Assembly (NCBI GenBank): GCA_965153455.1
Contig: OZ234502.1
Location: 1,715,267 to 1,779,266, forward strand
Direction of reading: 5' to 3'
Source of the DNA: Sphagnum compactum
Lineage: Eukaryota; Bryophyta; Sphagnopsida; Sphagnales
Length of the DNA: 64,000 bases
Positions 1-11,200 of the stretch are shown here, in pieces. The position numbers and the translations under genes are program-made. Numbering within the stretch: position 1 is the first letter of the stretch; the number at the start of each line of letters is the position of its first letter. The notes under the pieces are model-generated. The model had not been told where the DNA came from, made no database searches, and saw nothing but the letters and a program-made list of their open reading frames with translations.

Positions 1-60
1 ATACTCTCGCTTTTCAAGTCATTAGACAGCTGATGTGACTTTCATCTCTCTTCTTCAAAG

Positions 61-300
61 TGTGAAACCCTGCCAAACTTTATAAAGTCAACACACCCAA
101 TGGAGGGGGAGAACACGGAAGAAAAGGAAAGGACTCGGGACCAGGCCAGAAAACAGAAACCCACAACCAGGGGCCCAAGAAAGAGGAGTGGAAAAAAGTC
201 AAGTATTCGACCCCCCTCCAGTCGCATGAAGCATGTCAAAAAAGGAGAGGGGAGGGAAACATTGGTTAGTTGGTTTAAATTGCCTCTCACTTTTAATTGT
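61..300 (+). repeat. Dispersed repeat A, copy 1
   Basis: Begins with GTGAAACCCTGCCAAACTTTA and ends in a CCAGTCRCATGAAGCAT-like stretch. Related copies are seen at 706-895 (+), 8,383-8,470 (-) and 38,515-38,700 (-). The short open frames here are purine-rich and low complexity and are not called as genes. The element type is unknown; the conserved edge suggests one end of a transposon. Confidence 0.6.
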
Positions 301-705
301 TGCACTTTCGTGTAGCACCGATTGGTTGAGCATAATGATTTACACAAGTGTTGACATTTAGTTCGTCTCTCACATTACATTGTCACATTTTCATGCTTCT
401 GATTGGCTAGGAAAAATGAATTGGCCCAGGTGATGGCATTTCAATAATCTCTGATCTCTTACTGTTCAATTTTTCATGTTTATAGGTGGGGCTGGGGAAA
501 TACTTAACACTCCATGCTGTATGTGACCCATACTAGTAGAGAGGCCCAGATGCAGGTGTGGGTGGACATGCACAACCAGCTACTGTAGAGGTGTGACAGG
601 ATTTTTAACCCTTTAAAACCCATGTGAAAAAAGAATGTCCTATTGAATGTCCTATTGAACTTGAACATGATAGCAAAGTTTGACTATGTAAATAATGTGA
701 CTAAG

Positions 706-895
706 TGATGAAACCCTGCCAAACTTTATAAAAAAGAAAGCACCCAAGAAGGGAGAGAAAAAAAAACAAGGGGCATGGACCAAAGTCCAGGCAAGCAAAC
801 AGCCCAAAAGAGGCGGGCCACCCAGAGGAAAGGGATCCACTAAGAACTGAACCCTCCACCAGTCACATGAAGCATATAACTAATGAAAGGGTAGG
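706..895 (+). repeat. Dispersed repeat A, copy 2
   Basis: Starts GTGATGAAACCCTGCCAAAC and runs through the same AAAGCACCCAAGAAGGG and CAGTCACATGAAGCATAT blocks as copy 1. It is the closest relative of the inverted copy near 38.6 kb. Confidence 0.6.
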
Positions 896-1059
896 TAAAC
901 TCCAAGCCTAGAAGAACCCTCACTTGCAGTAACAGCCCGTCTCGAGATAGAATTGGCCTGCACTCTCTATAATGCCACTGACAATCTCTCTTTATGAAAG
1001 GAATGCAAGACCAATAAGGAGAGCCTTTGGTGTCCTTGGCTATCCACGTCATGTTAGCA

Positions 1060-1944
1060 CATTGATGAAATTAACTTCAAAGGCCATATTTGGCATATGG
1101 TATACTGCTATAATACTTGCATAATGTTTTGAATTGATGGGAAAGTTGTGCTTTTAAGCAAAATGTTTTGTGTCAACAAATTGACTATGAAATTTAAGCA
1201 AGGTGAGGGAGGTCGGAGGGAGGAGGTAGGTAGGAGGGGGGGGGGAAGTAGGTAGGAGGGGAAAATTTTGGGACAGAGAAAGGGGCTAAAAAATCCCTTG
1301 GCAGGGGAAGAGGATGTGTTTTTGGTTCATCCCCAAAACGGCTTGAATGGCCTCTTCCTAAACTAGTGCATTAGTGGCTGCTGGTTCACTCCAGCCGGCA
1401 GATCCCCACTTTGGCAGGTAAGAACCACCAGTTCTGCTTCCATTTAATAAGAATCAACCTGGAACCCGAACTGGAAATGGAGAGACATGTTTTTGAAACA
1501 AAAATGACAGAACTGAAGGTAACTGACGGTTAACCCGCTGATCTTGGTGTGGGGTAATAAGAACTGGGATCAAGTCTAATTTCTAGAACTGGAACTGGAA
1601 TCATAACATATTTCATGCTGGAACTGGCATGTTCTCTGGTACGTAATCAATTGTCATGAATTGGGTTTTCACTTCCCTAGACAAATTAAGAATGTGCATT
1701 GGTCTTTTGATATATTGTAGGAAACTTTTTTTTCATTATGTTTTTTAGCATTTTTTGATCCACCTATATTTGTACATCTTTTATCAATATAATATTTTTT
1801 TCTAGTCACACTTGTTTGATGAGTATATGGGTAAAAATATATGTCTTCTTTTTCATAGTCTTCTTAGTATTTAAGATGTAAGAATCAAAATTTAAATAGG
1901 CCCATATGAATATGTAACATTAATTTGTTTAGGGTTTACAAAGA
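1060..1944. other. Non-coding spacer, with a G-rich patch
   Basis: I see no gene. A G-rich run (GGAGG/GTAGG repeats) lies at about 1,203-1,265. A GGCTGCTGGTTCACTCC motif at about 1,376 recurs in diverged form near 5,050 (GACTGCTGGTTCACTCT), so part of this stretch is dispersed repeat. Confidence 0.5.
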
Positions 1945-2240
1945 TCAAGATGAACATTGTGCAATACCTACATCCTTTCTATTATAATTTCCATAAAGCC
2001 ATTTCAAATATGCAATACCCACATGTAGGTCTCGTAAATAGTTGCTGGATTGTTTACATCCATTGCAATGCCTGCATATAATTCTTGTAAATAGTTGCTG
2101 ATTTTTTTTACATCCATTATAATAATTGCATATAGGTCTAGTAGTTGATTTTTTTAACATCCATTACAGTACCCGCATATAGGTCCATAAATAGTTGTTG
2201 ATTTTTAACATCTTTTGTCATATTTGCATATAAGTTTCCA
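1945..2240. repeat. Degenerate tandem repeat, period about 50-57 bp
   Basis: About four units, each with a GCATATAGGTCY-like block, then TAAATAGTTGYTGATTTTTT, then ACATCCATTRYA. Units are shortened and mutated to different extents. Non-coding. Confidence 0.6.
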
Positions 2241-2589
2241 TTGTATTATTTATGGGATTCATATGATAGAGTAATTTAGTCTAAATATATCAACAAATAA
2301 TGTCATAATTAACAAATTACTAGAAATTATTTTAGATTATGTAAATGATGGATTATTATATTTAGACAATCATTTGTTTCTTAATATTAATTAACTGATT
2401 ATTTGGTTGAACCTTAATTATTCAGATAATTATATTTTAGATCTAAAAATCAAATCAATAATTTGATATTTAATTTATTATATTAATTAGATTCTTTATG
2501 TTGGTAAATTATTCAAATCATTATTTTAAATAATTATTCATGATAATTAATTGTCATAAAATTAATTTAGGTATATAAATAGACATATT

Positions 2590-2885
2590 TTGGGTACCCA
2601 AATCACTTATTTTGAAATGACCTTACATGTGAGTATTGCATTTAGGGTTGATTATTCACCTAAAGTTGTTTAAATCACCTATGGATTATTTCAAAATGAA
2701 CTTGCATGTAGGTATTGCATATAAGTTTTGGTTTTCATTGAAATGCCACCCAAACTACATACTAGTTATTTTGAAATGACCCTACATGTGGGTATTGCAT
2801 TTAGGTTTTGGTCTACACCTTAATTTACCTAAATCACCTAACGGTTATATCGAAACGAACTTGAATATGGGTATTCCATTTAGGG
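2590..2885. repeat. Degenerate tandem repeat, period about 75-90 bp
   Basis: Four units carrying AAATCACYTATT, TTTGAAATGACCYTACATGT and GGGTATTGCATTTAGG. AT-rich and non-coding. Confidence 0.55.
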
Positions 2886-2888
2886 AAA

Positions 2889-3995
2889 CGCAAAAAAAAG
2901 ATATATATCTTTTACCATTTGGTAATTTTTCCAAGTTAAGTTCTTTCATTTTCTTTAAAAAAAATAAAATGACATTGCATTGTTTTCCATATGTTTAAGC
3001 CCTAAAAATTCTGCCCAAAATGCACCCTAGATCTATTTTAATTATTATACACTTGTAAAAAAAAAATTAATTAATTTATATGTCCTAAACTCTAAATGTA
3101 AACCATAATTTTAACATTAAGTAAAAAATTTTACATTAAACCCTAACCCCCTGTATCATCAATGTGACCAATTTTGCATTATGTTCATTTTTATATATGT
3201 TAAATCATACTATAAGGTGAATAAATAATTTTGAAAACTTGAATTTCATGATGTATTGGCGGGGAATCAAATATTTAAAAACTATTTTTATGTTTCATGG
3301 TTAATGAATTATCATAATATGATATGGGTATTGCATTTAAACAGAAATGGTTTAAGAAATATTGAACTTTAACAACTATGGAACATATGGAAACAAAAGA
3401 AATTCATAATAATGTTATAGATCTAAACAAGTGATAAAATAAAAAACCAATACAATGAACAAAATCTAAAATATAAACCTTAAGCCTTGATATATATGAA
3501 CCAAATTCCTAAACATTATATCATAAGGCATAACCCTAAAAATCCAAATGACATTTTTCCACAAGTTTTATTACAACCCTAACTATACAAACCCTAAAAA
3601 AAAGTCCTAGTGATATATGCCCAAAAAACCTTACAAAGTATACAAATTATATAATGCAAAACAAAAAAATTGAAAAAAACATAGGAAATTTTTTTAAACC
3701 AAATTTAAAAACTTTTAAACTACAAAGATTTATTAATCGAACAAAAACCTTAATCTTAAAACAATCAAATAAATTTTGTAAAAAACCAAAAGAAAAGATA
3801 TGTTTCTTACCTTTGTATGATCTCTCCAAACTAATTTTTTCCACTCTCTTTGAAAAAGATATAGAATGAAATTGTATTACTTCACATATGTCTAAACCCT
3901 AAAATTTAACCTAGTTTAGGTTAATTACTATAAATTTGTGAAAAACTTGCTAACTAATTTATGTGTCCCAACTTTAAACCTAAACCACAATCCGA
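2889..3995. repeat. Diverged direct duplication about 900 bp apart
   Basis: Segments 2,889-3,110 and about 3,788-3,995 share a run of blocks in the same order: AAAAGATATRT, CTTTNACCTTTG, CATATGTYTAARCCCTAAAA, then TTAATTTATATGTCC. Neither copy codes for protein. Confidence 0.5.
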
Positions 3996-4199
3996 TAGTA
4001 CATACTTATATAAACTACATAAAAAGATGTATTGTAATGTCCATTCCATAAATAAATTAGGTAAACAAAATTTAGTGATATATGAATAAACTAAACCAAA
4101 ATGGTTGCAATTATGACATTATTTCCACTATAAATTGTTTGTAATACCTACATGGGGACCTATGTTCATCATCCATGAACTAAAGTGAACCTTAATAAA

Positions 4200-4850
4200 T
4201 TGATAGGTAGGATTGGGGGGCTTGGGGGTGGGAAAAGTGAATAGATAATTAGTTAGGTATTTGGTTATGTAAAAAACATAGGTAGGTAGATGAACATAAT
4301 GGTAGGTAAGAAGGTGGGTGCATAGGTAGGTAAATAGGTACACAAGTAGGTAGTTAGGTTAGTAAGCAAGTTAATAAATAGAAAGGAAGTTCAAGGAGCA
4401 AATTAGATACGTTACTAGAGTAGGTAGGTAAATAGGTATATAGGTAGGTAATGGGTTAGTAGACAAGTTAGTAAGTAGAAAGGAAGTTCAAGGAACAAGG
4501 TAAATAGGTTACTAAAGTAGGTAGGCATGTAAGTAGGCAAGTTAGTAGGTATGAAGAAAGTTACACTAACAATGTAGCTAGGTAAATAGGCAAGTTAGTA
4601 CATAGGAAACAAGTTACCTTATCAAAGTGACTAGGTTTGTAAAGTATTTATGTCAATAAGGTGGTTGTGTATATAAAATTGGTAAATAGTAATGTAGCTA
4701 GGTCAATAGGGTAGGTAGTTAGTACAATGATTAGGTCAGTAGGGTATGTAATTAACATGGTAGCTAGGTTAGTAAGGTAAGTAGTTAGTATAATAGTTAG
4801 GTCAATAAGATAACTAGTTATTAAGGTAGCTATGTCAATAGGGAATAATT
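4200..4850. repeat. TAGG-type simple-repeat field
   Basis: About 650 bp of imperfect GTAGGTAGGTAAATAGG-like repeats, drifting rightward into GGTAGCTAGGTCAATAGGG-like units of roughly 40 bp. No gene. Some units, such as TTAGTAAGTAGAAAGGAAGTTCAAGGAACA, occur twice. Confidence 0.7.
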
Positions 4851-5319
4851 AGTAAGGTACCAAGGTTGATACAATGTTTATGAGGGTAGGAAAGTGAGCA
4901 GGGTAGCTATATGTGAGGTCAAGTCCAGGAAAAACAACAAAAAAATACCCCCCAAAAAAAAGTACAGCGAAAAGAAATGGACTGTGATGAACCCCATTTG
5001 ATGCCGAATAAAAAATCGCAGCCCATCTAGTGGACAGAACGGCCAACTGGTGCATTGGTGACTGCTGGTTCACTCTGGCTAGGATCTGCCCAACACTGGG
5101 AGGAACCTCCATTTTGAAATCTAAAAGTGCATTGTGCTTCGGAAGCAGCCAGCCCCTATAGTTAAACGCACATGCCATATATTCAAAGTACTCTTTCGCT
5201 CCGATAATTTGAGCAGTAGGTCTTGTACGTGGCCTTGAGAGTCTAGGTGCCCATTAGCTAGCCATACATACCTATTCCAATTGTATAGCAAGTTGGCCCA
5301 TGGTTTTTTCACAGTCTAA

Positions 5320-5755
5320 TAGAGTTAGTTATCAGTAAGTCACCCTGCTTTCACCCTGTCTTTTGGCCTGCTTTCACCCCCTATCCCCTCTTTCAGTGCT
5401 ATTTGCAAAGCAATGAAATTTTATTAAATCTCAGTATGAATTGTTGAAACTCCGCATTTAATGCACAAGGTTTGAGAGTAATCTTATATATAAATTGTAA
5501 GTCTGTCTGTGACGGAGGTTTTGGGGGGTGGGGGAGGGAGAGGCCGGTGAAGTAGCGGGTGACACTGCACACCTACTATGATTCCCCTCGAACCTTGTGC
5601 ATTAAATGCTCAGCATTTCGTACTGAGTTTCAACATTTCATACTGAGATTTTATAAATTTTCCTTACTTTGCGAATACCACTAAAAGAGGGGTTAGGGGG
5701 TGAAAGGACGTCCAAAGACAGGGTGAAGACAATGTGACTTTACAGATATCTCTAT
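5320..5755. mobile_element. MITE with arms of about 150 bp
   Basis: The left arm (about 5,325-5,480) and right arm (about 5,585-5,750) are reverse complements. Both contain AAGTCAC, TTCACCCTGTCTTT, a CACCCCCTAWCCCCTCTTT block, ATCTCAGTATGAA and CATTTAATGCACAAGGTT. The GC-rich centre is about 100 bp. No protein is encoded, so it would be non-autonomous. A right-arm fragment recurs at 38,772-38,925. Target-site duplications are not clear. Confidence 0.7.
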
Positions 5756-6315
5756 TGTGGAATCTGCTTGAAGATCTAATTTGAATCTGTCTGAAGTACA
5801 CTATTAAGTCTCTTGCCTTCACATGTTGTCACTAAGGCCAGAGTTAATGTCTAATTGGACATCAGGAAGGGGGGATGGTTTGAGGAGTGGAGAGAAAAGG
5901 ATGAAATAGATGAAAAAAAGAAGAAAATAACAATTGAGGATTAAGGTGGATGAATTTGAGGTAAAGCTCCATCAGTATCTCGGATTCAGCCCTTTCCCTG
6001 TAACCTTTGCAGCTGCAGCAAACATTTCACTATCCTCAGCCTTCAACCTGGATTATACCTGCCCTGGTAAAGGTATAAAAATTTGATCTTTGAATAGATC
6101 CAGTGCAGTTTTGGTGAATGTTAACAAGTATATGAGCAAAGTGGTGAGTTTTTGTGCAGTGAATTTTCACTATTTTGCTAGACAAAAATTGAGAAAAAAC
6201 TTGAGAAATTTGTGTTTTTGCTGGTGCGAGAGGAGTTTTGCCCGCAAAAAATGGCCACATTTGCGAAATCAAAAAATTGCAAACTAAAAAAGTCACTGGA
6301 GCAAATAGATTTTAC

Positions 6316-6530
6316 AGCACGGGGGGGGGGCGGCCAGCACGGGCGGGGGGGGCCAGCACGGTGTGGGAAGTTAATTATATATAACAGGGGAACGGGGGGA
6401 GATCAACGGGTTAAAGAATCGGAGTGAAAAATGCGAAAGACGGGGGGAAGGTCGACGGGATAAAAAACCGGAGTGGGCAATGGGAAGGACCGGGCGAGGG
6501 GAGCTCGACGGGTGCATTATGCACCGGGTT
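6316..6530. repeat. G-rich minisatellite
   Basis: Runs of nine or more G alternate with CCAGCACGG. Then come about three units of roughly 50 bp, each containing CGGGGGGAAGGTCGACGGG and AAACCGGAGTG-like blocks. CpG-rich compared with its AT-rich surroundings, and the G runs could form G-quadruplexes. Confidence 0.65.
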
Positions 6531-6604
6531 CACACTAGTTATACTAATTGTACATGTAGGAGCAGTGAAAAGTGAACATATATATAGCAGCAATGGAGGC
6601 GCTC
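6531..6604 (+). repeat. Dispersed repeat C, copy 1
   Basis: Contains TGTACATGTAGGAGCAGTGA and AGCAGCAATGGAGGCGCTC. A reverse-complement copy lies at about 38,711-38,780. Joined directly to the minisatellite on its left. Confidence 0.6.
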
Positions 6605-6630
6605 AGGAAAATGGAAAGCCAGGAAAAAAG

Positions 6631-6792
6631 CAGTGTTTCCCGGTTCTAGCGGGAACCATCGGTTACGGTTTGCATCATTTTCGAAGTGATGGTTCCGGTT
6701 GGGTTTCGGTTTCATTTTTTCATTTTCCGGTGTCGGTTCCGGTTTCCGGTTCCATAACCTTCGGTTTTGGGTAACCTTTGGTTCCCATTCCA
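6631..6792. repeat. CGGTTCC-rich repeat, possible hAT terminal region
   Basis: Starts CAGTGTTTCCCGGTTCTAG and continues as repeated GGTTCCGGTT and GGTTTCGG. Similar CGGTTC-rich subterminal DNA is familiar from plant hAT-type transposons, but I see no matching second end, so the assignment is tentative. Confidence 0.35.
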
Positions 6793-7059
6793 ACATCCAA
6801 ATTTTAGAATGAACAATGCAAAAGTATAAAAAAATTGAATTTTTATTCCAAGAGTAAAAAGAATATTATAATGTTTTCCAACTACAAACTGGCCTATATT
6901 TAAATTCTAAACCCTAATCTACACTAAATTGTACAGAAGATCAGCACCCTTCTTTTTTTTTGTCATTGCTATGTGGTTCCATGACTAAGGTCCCCAAAAT
7001 TGTAATACCACTTGAAATGGTCTCTTGTCACCTTAACGACCCCGCGAATCTGCAAAATA

Positions 7060-7330
7060 CTCTTATTTCAGCCAAAAAAAACCCTATTTCAGCCATAAGA
7101 AAATCGTAATTCAGACTTCTAAGACAATCCTAATCCAACTCACAAAACCCTATTTCAGACCCCTCTCCTCAAAAGATATATTTCAAACCCCCCAAAACCC
7201 TAATTCAGACCTGAATTCAAGATGGTTTCAAACCCAAAAAATCCTAATTTAGTCCCAAATTTCAGACCCCAAAAATCCCTAATTCAGACCTTAATTCAAG
7301 ATTATTTCAAGATTGAACAACTTTGCTTGC
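7060..7330. repeat. Degenerate AACCCTAATTCAGACC repeats
   Basis: About eight irregular units built on AAAACCCTAATTCAGACC and TTTCAGACCCC. No coding potential. To the right, TTSTACTAGATCACAAATATGA occurs twice (about 7,339 and 7,430). Confidence 0.55.
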
Positions 7331-8590
7331 AAAATATTAGTTGTACTAGATCACAAATATGAACTTCTTTTATTCTCATATCCTATTTGTAGTGAAAGTC
7401 GGCTAAACAGTATTATGGATTATTGCTAGTTCTACTAGATCACAAATATGAGGAAAAAAACCCTGAAGAGAGTTAAAAGGGAGTTTGCTTGCTTTTGCCT
7501 TTTTCTGTGTTTTTTTTTCCCGAGATCCAGGGATGCCAATTCTATCCCAGTTCTTTCAAAGAAAGTCTCTAGAACCAACCATCAAGATTCGATGCCAGAA
7601 GTCCAAATCACGTGGCCCAATGTTTTCAATTCCTTGACAGAGAGGAAAAAAGGTTGAAAGCTGGGACCAGTTTTATTTCTTGCTCCATGTTTATCTCTTA
7701 GAACTGTTTATACCTTCCCGGGGCCCAAGCTCGCTCATGAACATGTTTATAAAGTGTTACTATTTGCCCCGAGCTTGCTATGAGGTGAACTTTCCCAACA
7801 TTTTGTACAAGTGGGTGATTTCCACACTCTCTGACCTTGAGGAACAGAAGAACAGTGCCAGCAGAAACTAATGTACACACAAAGTCACCCTTTAACTACA
7901 GGGTTCATAGTAGCACGTACTAAAATGCTGGACCTGGTCCAATAATACTCACTTATTTCAAGGCTGTTTTTAGCATTTTCACACTTATACCACACAGGTG
8001 TGAAAATGATTTCAACTCTTGTAAGGATGTGTAAGATATTGTGGGTGTCAAAACATTTTGAAAAAGGAAAAGATTGTTTCAAGTTGATCAACCACAATGA
8101 TTGGTCCATGTGTGACAACATTATATGCTCTCATCATTTGTGGATTCATTAACTGACCAACATTGGTCCATAGTCGACCAAACAACCAAAGACACTAAAT
8201 ACCCACCCAATGAGCTTTGTATGGATGGGAACACAGCACATTGTATAAAGTCACATTGTTTTAATGTAGGGTTTGATTGGTTGGACCTTATTTATAGGTG
8301 ATGAAACAACATTGGTTTTTAATCGTGTTGATATTATCATACATGTTCCCTCTTGTGGTTCCGCCTCTTAAGTGGTTCTTTTGTCTTCTTGGACGTGGGT
8401 CCTTCCATTTTGTTCTTTGAAATCCCCGTTTTTTTGGGTGCTTTGGTTTATTTATGATTGGCAGGGTTTATTCATGCTGATGATTGGTATCCTCATTCTG
8501 AATGGTGGAAAGGTGCTGGTTTTGAAATTTGGTTTCGGATAGCAAACGTGCATAGCAAAAAGTTATTCTCTTGACATGAACATGAAAATT
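7331..8590 (-). other. Spacer with repeat A fragment at 8,383-8,470
   Basis: No convincing gene; the open frames of 60-80 codons here have no recognisable domain. An inverted fragment of dispersed repeat A (GGACGTGGGTCCTTCC, TTTTTTTGGGTGCTTTGGTTTA, GATTGGCAGGGTTT) lies at 8,383-8,470. Confidence 0.5.
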
Positions 8591-8596
8591 GGTGAG

Positions 8597-8972
8597 ACCT
8601 TAAATACCCCCCTTCGAGCTCTGTCGGGCGCATGTTTTCTTGTCTTCTTGCACATGTTCGGCCTCACATGGTTTTGCATAGCATGGTTCTAGATGTTCTT
8701 TGATTCAGCAAAAGAAATTGTCAATGTTCTTCATATTTTGTTTATGCGTGAATTATTGTGGTTTTAGCATTTGAAATCTGAAACTCCCAAGCATAGAACA
8801 TGGTACCAAAACATTGGCATAGATCTAGGCTTTGTGGAAGTTCGATTTCTTTTCTATTTGAATACCTCCTACAGTCAAAAAGTTAAAGAATGTGGTAGAA
8901 CCACATGGTTCTCCATGGGGTTGTACTGTCAGGCTTAAAAAGGGCGTTGGATAGTGCTCAAGGGGGGGGTAT
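8597..8972. mobile_element. Short inverted-repeat element beside the MULE
   Basis: The left edge AAATACCCCCCTTCGAGC and the right edge GCTCAAGGGGGGGTATTT pair as imperfect inverted termini of about 18 bp, about 375 bp apart. The inner parts also pair weakly. It lies 25 bp left of the MULE target duplication and its edge loosely resembles the MULE end, so a related non-autonomous element is possible. No clear target duplication. Confidence 0.4.
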
Positions 8973-9006
8973 TTTGCATCTTGCTGAGAGTTCCACTTGC
9001 CTAAAA

Positions 9007-9270
9007 GCGGGGTGCTAAACACCCCTTAACGAGCTTTGTCCAATGCCCTTTCAATGTGTAAACCCCACCATCGGAGTTGCCACATGGCACATCCGGGCCA
9101 CTTCCTATCACCATTGACAAAACATCTAAATCAGGCATTGTTGATTGCATCTCTTTAAAATTCTGCCATTCCATCATCAACTGCGTCTCTCTAGGTTTCT
9201 GCACTCTAGAGAAAAATGATTGTTCTGTGCAGGAGCAAATTTGAAAATTGGCTAAAAATAACTAATTTCT
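9007..9270 (+). repeat. MULE left terminal inverted repeat
   Basis: Starts GCGGGGTGCTAAACACCCC, itself a partial palindrome. It shares with the right end the blocks AACCCCACCATC, GTTGCCACAT, TCTAGAGAAAAA and AAATTTGAAAATT. Confidence 0.85.
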
Positions 9271-10239
9271 AGATGAGGTTTGTGAAACAACCATAACTAG
9301 CCATTTTAGCTCCATGTTGGAGCCTGGTGTTCAATGTAGACATCAACTTCAAGATTCACATGTTTCCTTCTTCAAGCAACAATTGTAGATAAGACTACAT
9401 TGTTTTGTTGTTTTAATTCTAGCAAGGTATTTTTTGAAATATGAGAAGATGATTTCTTCCTTACATGCATTTCATTTACGGGCGCTCTACTATTATTTTT
9501 CCATTATCTAAGATTTATAGCAAATTTAGAGAAGTTTATGTTTTGTGGGTCAATTTGCCCAAACCTTGCCATTCACCCCATGTATCTTTGCTAGTTGCAT
9601 TTGAATTAACATGCAAAGGTGTTATTGGTATGAAATGTGTGTTTACCCAAGGTTGTATTCTCCAATTTTGGCAAAGACCATTACAAATTCTCAGTTGCTT
9701 TAAATTTGGATAATTGTGACTATGACAAGCCAAGAAGACAAATCTTTTGTGGATCATGTACAAAACACAATTACCAACCTTGAACTTTCAACCTATGAAC
9801 ATATATGTAAGCTTTTGGTTACTTGTATTTTGACGTTTATATGTAATCTAGTGGTGGTCAAAGTATTTTAGGCCCACCTTGCAAACCACCACCTTCACCC
9901 TTTGTTTTGCTAGGAATGATTTTTCATTTCCCAAGCCATGATCTTACAATTATGTTGACCGGTTTAGGACTCACAAACATGGGGCAATAAACTTATGTTG
10001 TTAGTCGAAAAAGGGACTTTGCTTGAAGCATTGAAAACAACTATGTAGCAACCTCCTCTTTGGCCATTTTAGAAGTTTGACATAGAGTGGTTGCCTCATG
10101 TAACACATGGAAGAGGCTTGTACACCCATAATGAAATCGCAATGATTATGTGGGACCGCTTGCAAGATTTTTATGGATGGTGAACAGGACAATGAGAATT
10201 TCCCATGCAAGTTCAACAGAACAAAAGACCATGTTCAAT

Positions 10240-11200
10240 CCTCCACCCCAAACACTTTTACACACCCTTGAGCAAATAGTGCTTCACTTGTGTACAAGTT
10301 AACAAATGACATGCATACCCCACCCATTCTTGACCATAATTCTAGCAAATTGGTGTTAATCTCTAAGTTTTAACTTCACATCTTATGTCCATGGTCTTCA
10401 AGTTCAATTGTAGCTTTTGACCAAAAGATAGAACAAGAGTGATTCCACAGGATATGCAAAAATTGTTGTTGTCCACACAACATATATGGAAACACCACAA
10501 GCAAAAGGATACATTGAAAAGGAAAAAGGGGAAAAACGTTTTGTTGGGGTTCCCAAAATCCAACCAAGGTGCAAAAATGAGCACTAGAATTTCGAAAACA
10601 TTGGCTGGTATGTCAATCAAATGCGGTTGTCAAAGGTTTTTCATAACAAATTTATAACCATACCTAGACCCAAGCCTATGTCAATTGATATATCTCAATC
10701 CAGAACGTAAAAACAAACAAGGTGAGGTCTGCCATGGTAAACTTGTTGTTGGATATCAACATGCAAGGTTTATAGTTGTTTAATAATATGAAAGTTCATT
10801 TTACGAGGCTCCTTTGGCAAGGGCTTCTTCTTGCACAAGTGATGCAGATCATCACAAGACATATGTGAGAAAAGGTTTTGAAAAATGAGCCCATAACACG
10901 AAACACATTTGTTCTACCATCTAATGTCAGAAATTTATCAAGGATTAGAATGGATGAACTATGGCAGAAACACCCCAAGGATCCAGCAAGTGTGTGAATG
11001 CCAGTTATGGAAAACCCAAATTCAATTTTTTATTATGTTGAGCATGCCGCAATGGATTTGAACTTGCCAAGCCAAGATGATACCCCATTCACATTTGGCA
11101 TCTAAACCCCTTGGCAAGTAGAAATGATGACAAAGTTTGGACACAAGAGTTCGGTCTCTTTTGATGCAACATTTGGCACAAACCAAAGCCGAGTATATTT
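10240..11200 (+). pseudogene. MULE (MURA-type) transposase remnant
   Basis: Read across stops and frame changes, the + strand gives pieces characteristic of MULE transposases. From left to right these are a KGEVCHG-like KVRSAMV/QGEVCHG stretch, LWQKHPKDPASV, MENPNSIFYYVEH, SQDDTPFTFGI, TPWQVEMMTKFGHKS and SFDATFGTNQ (about 11,157-11,186). The Asp of DATFGTN (11,163-11,165) corresponds to the first Asp of the DDE triad. I cannot find the second Asp or the Glu region, so the catalytic core is cut off just after this motif. Stops include TGA after PASV and TAA after FTFGI; relatives have Arg and Gln there, which fits CGA-to-TGA and CAA-to-TAA. It cannot make an active transposase. Confidence 0.75.

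Noticed and set aside
42-347. 101-codon - strand frame
   Set aside because: Lies in dispersed repeat A and in purine/pyrimidine-biased DNA; its counterpart in copy 2 is not conserved as protein.
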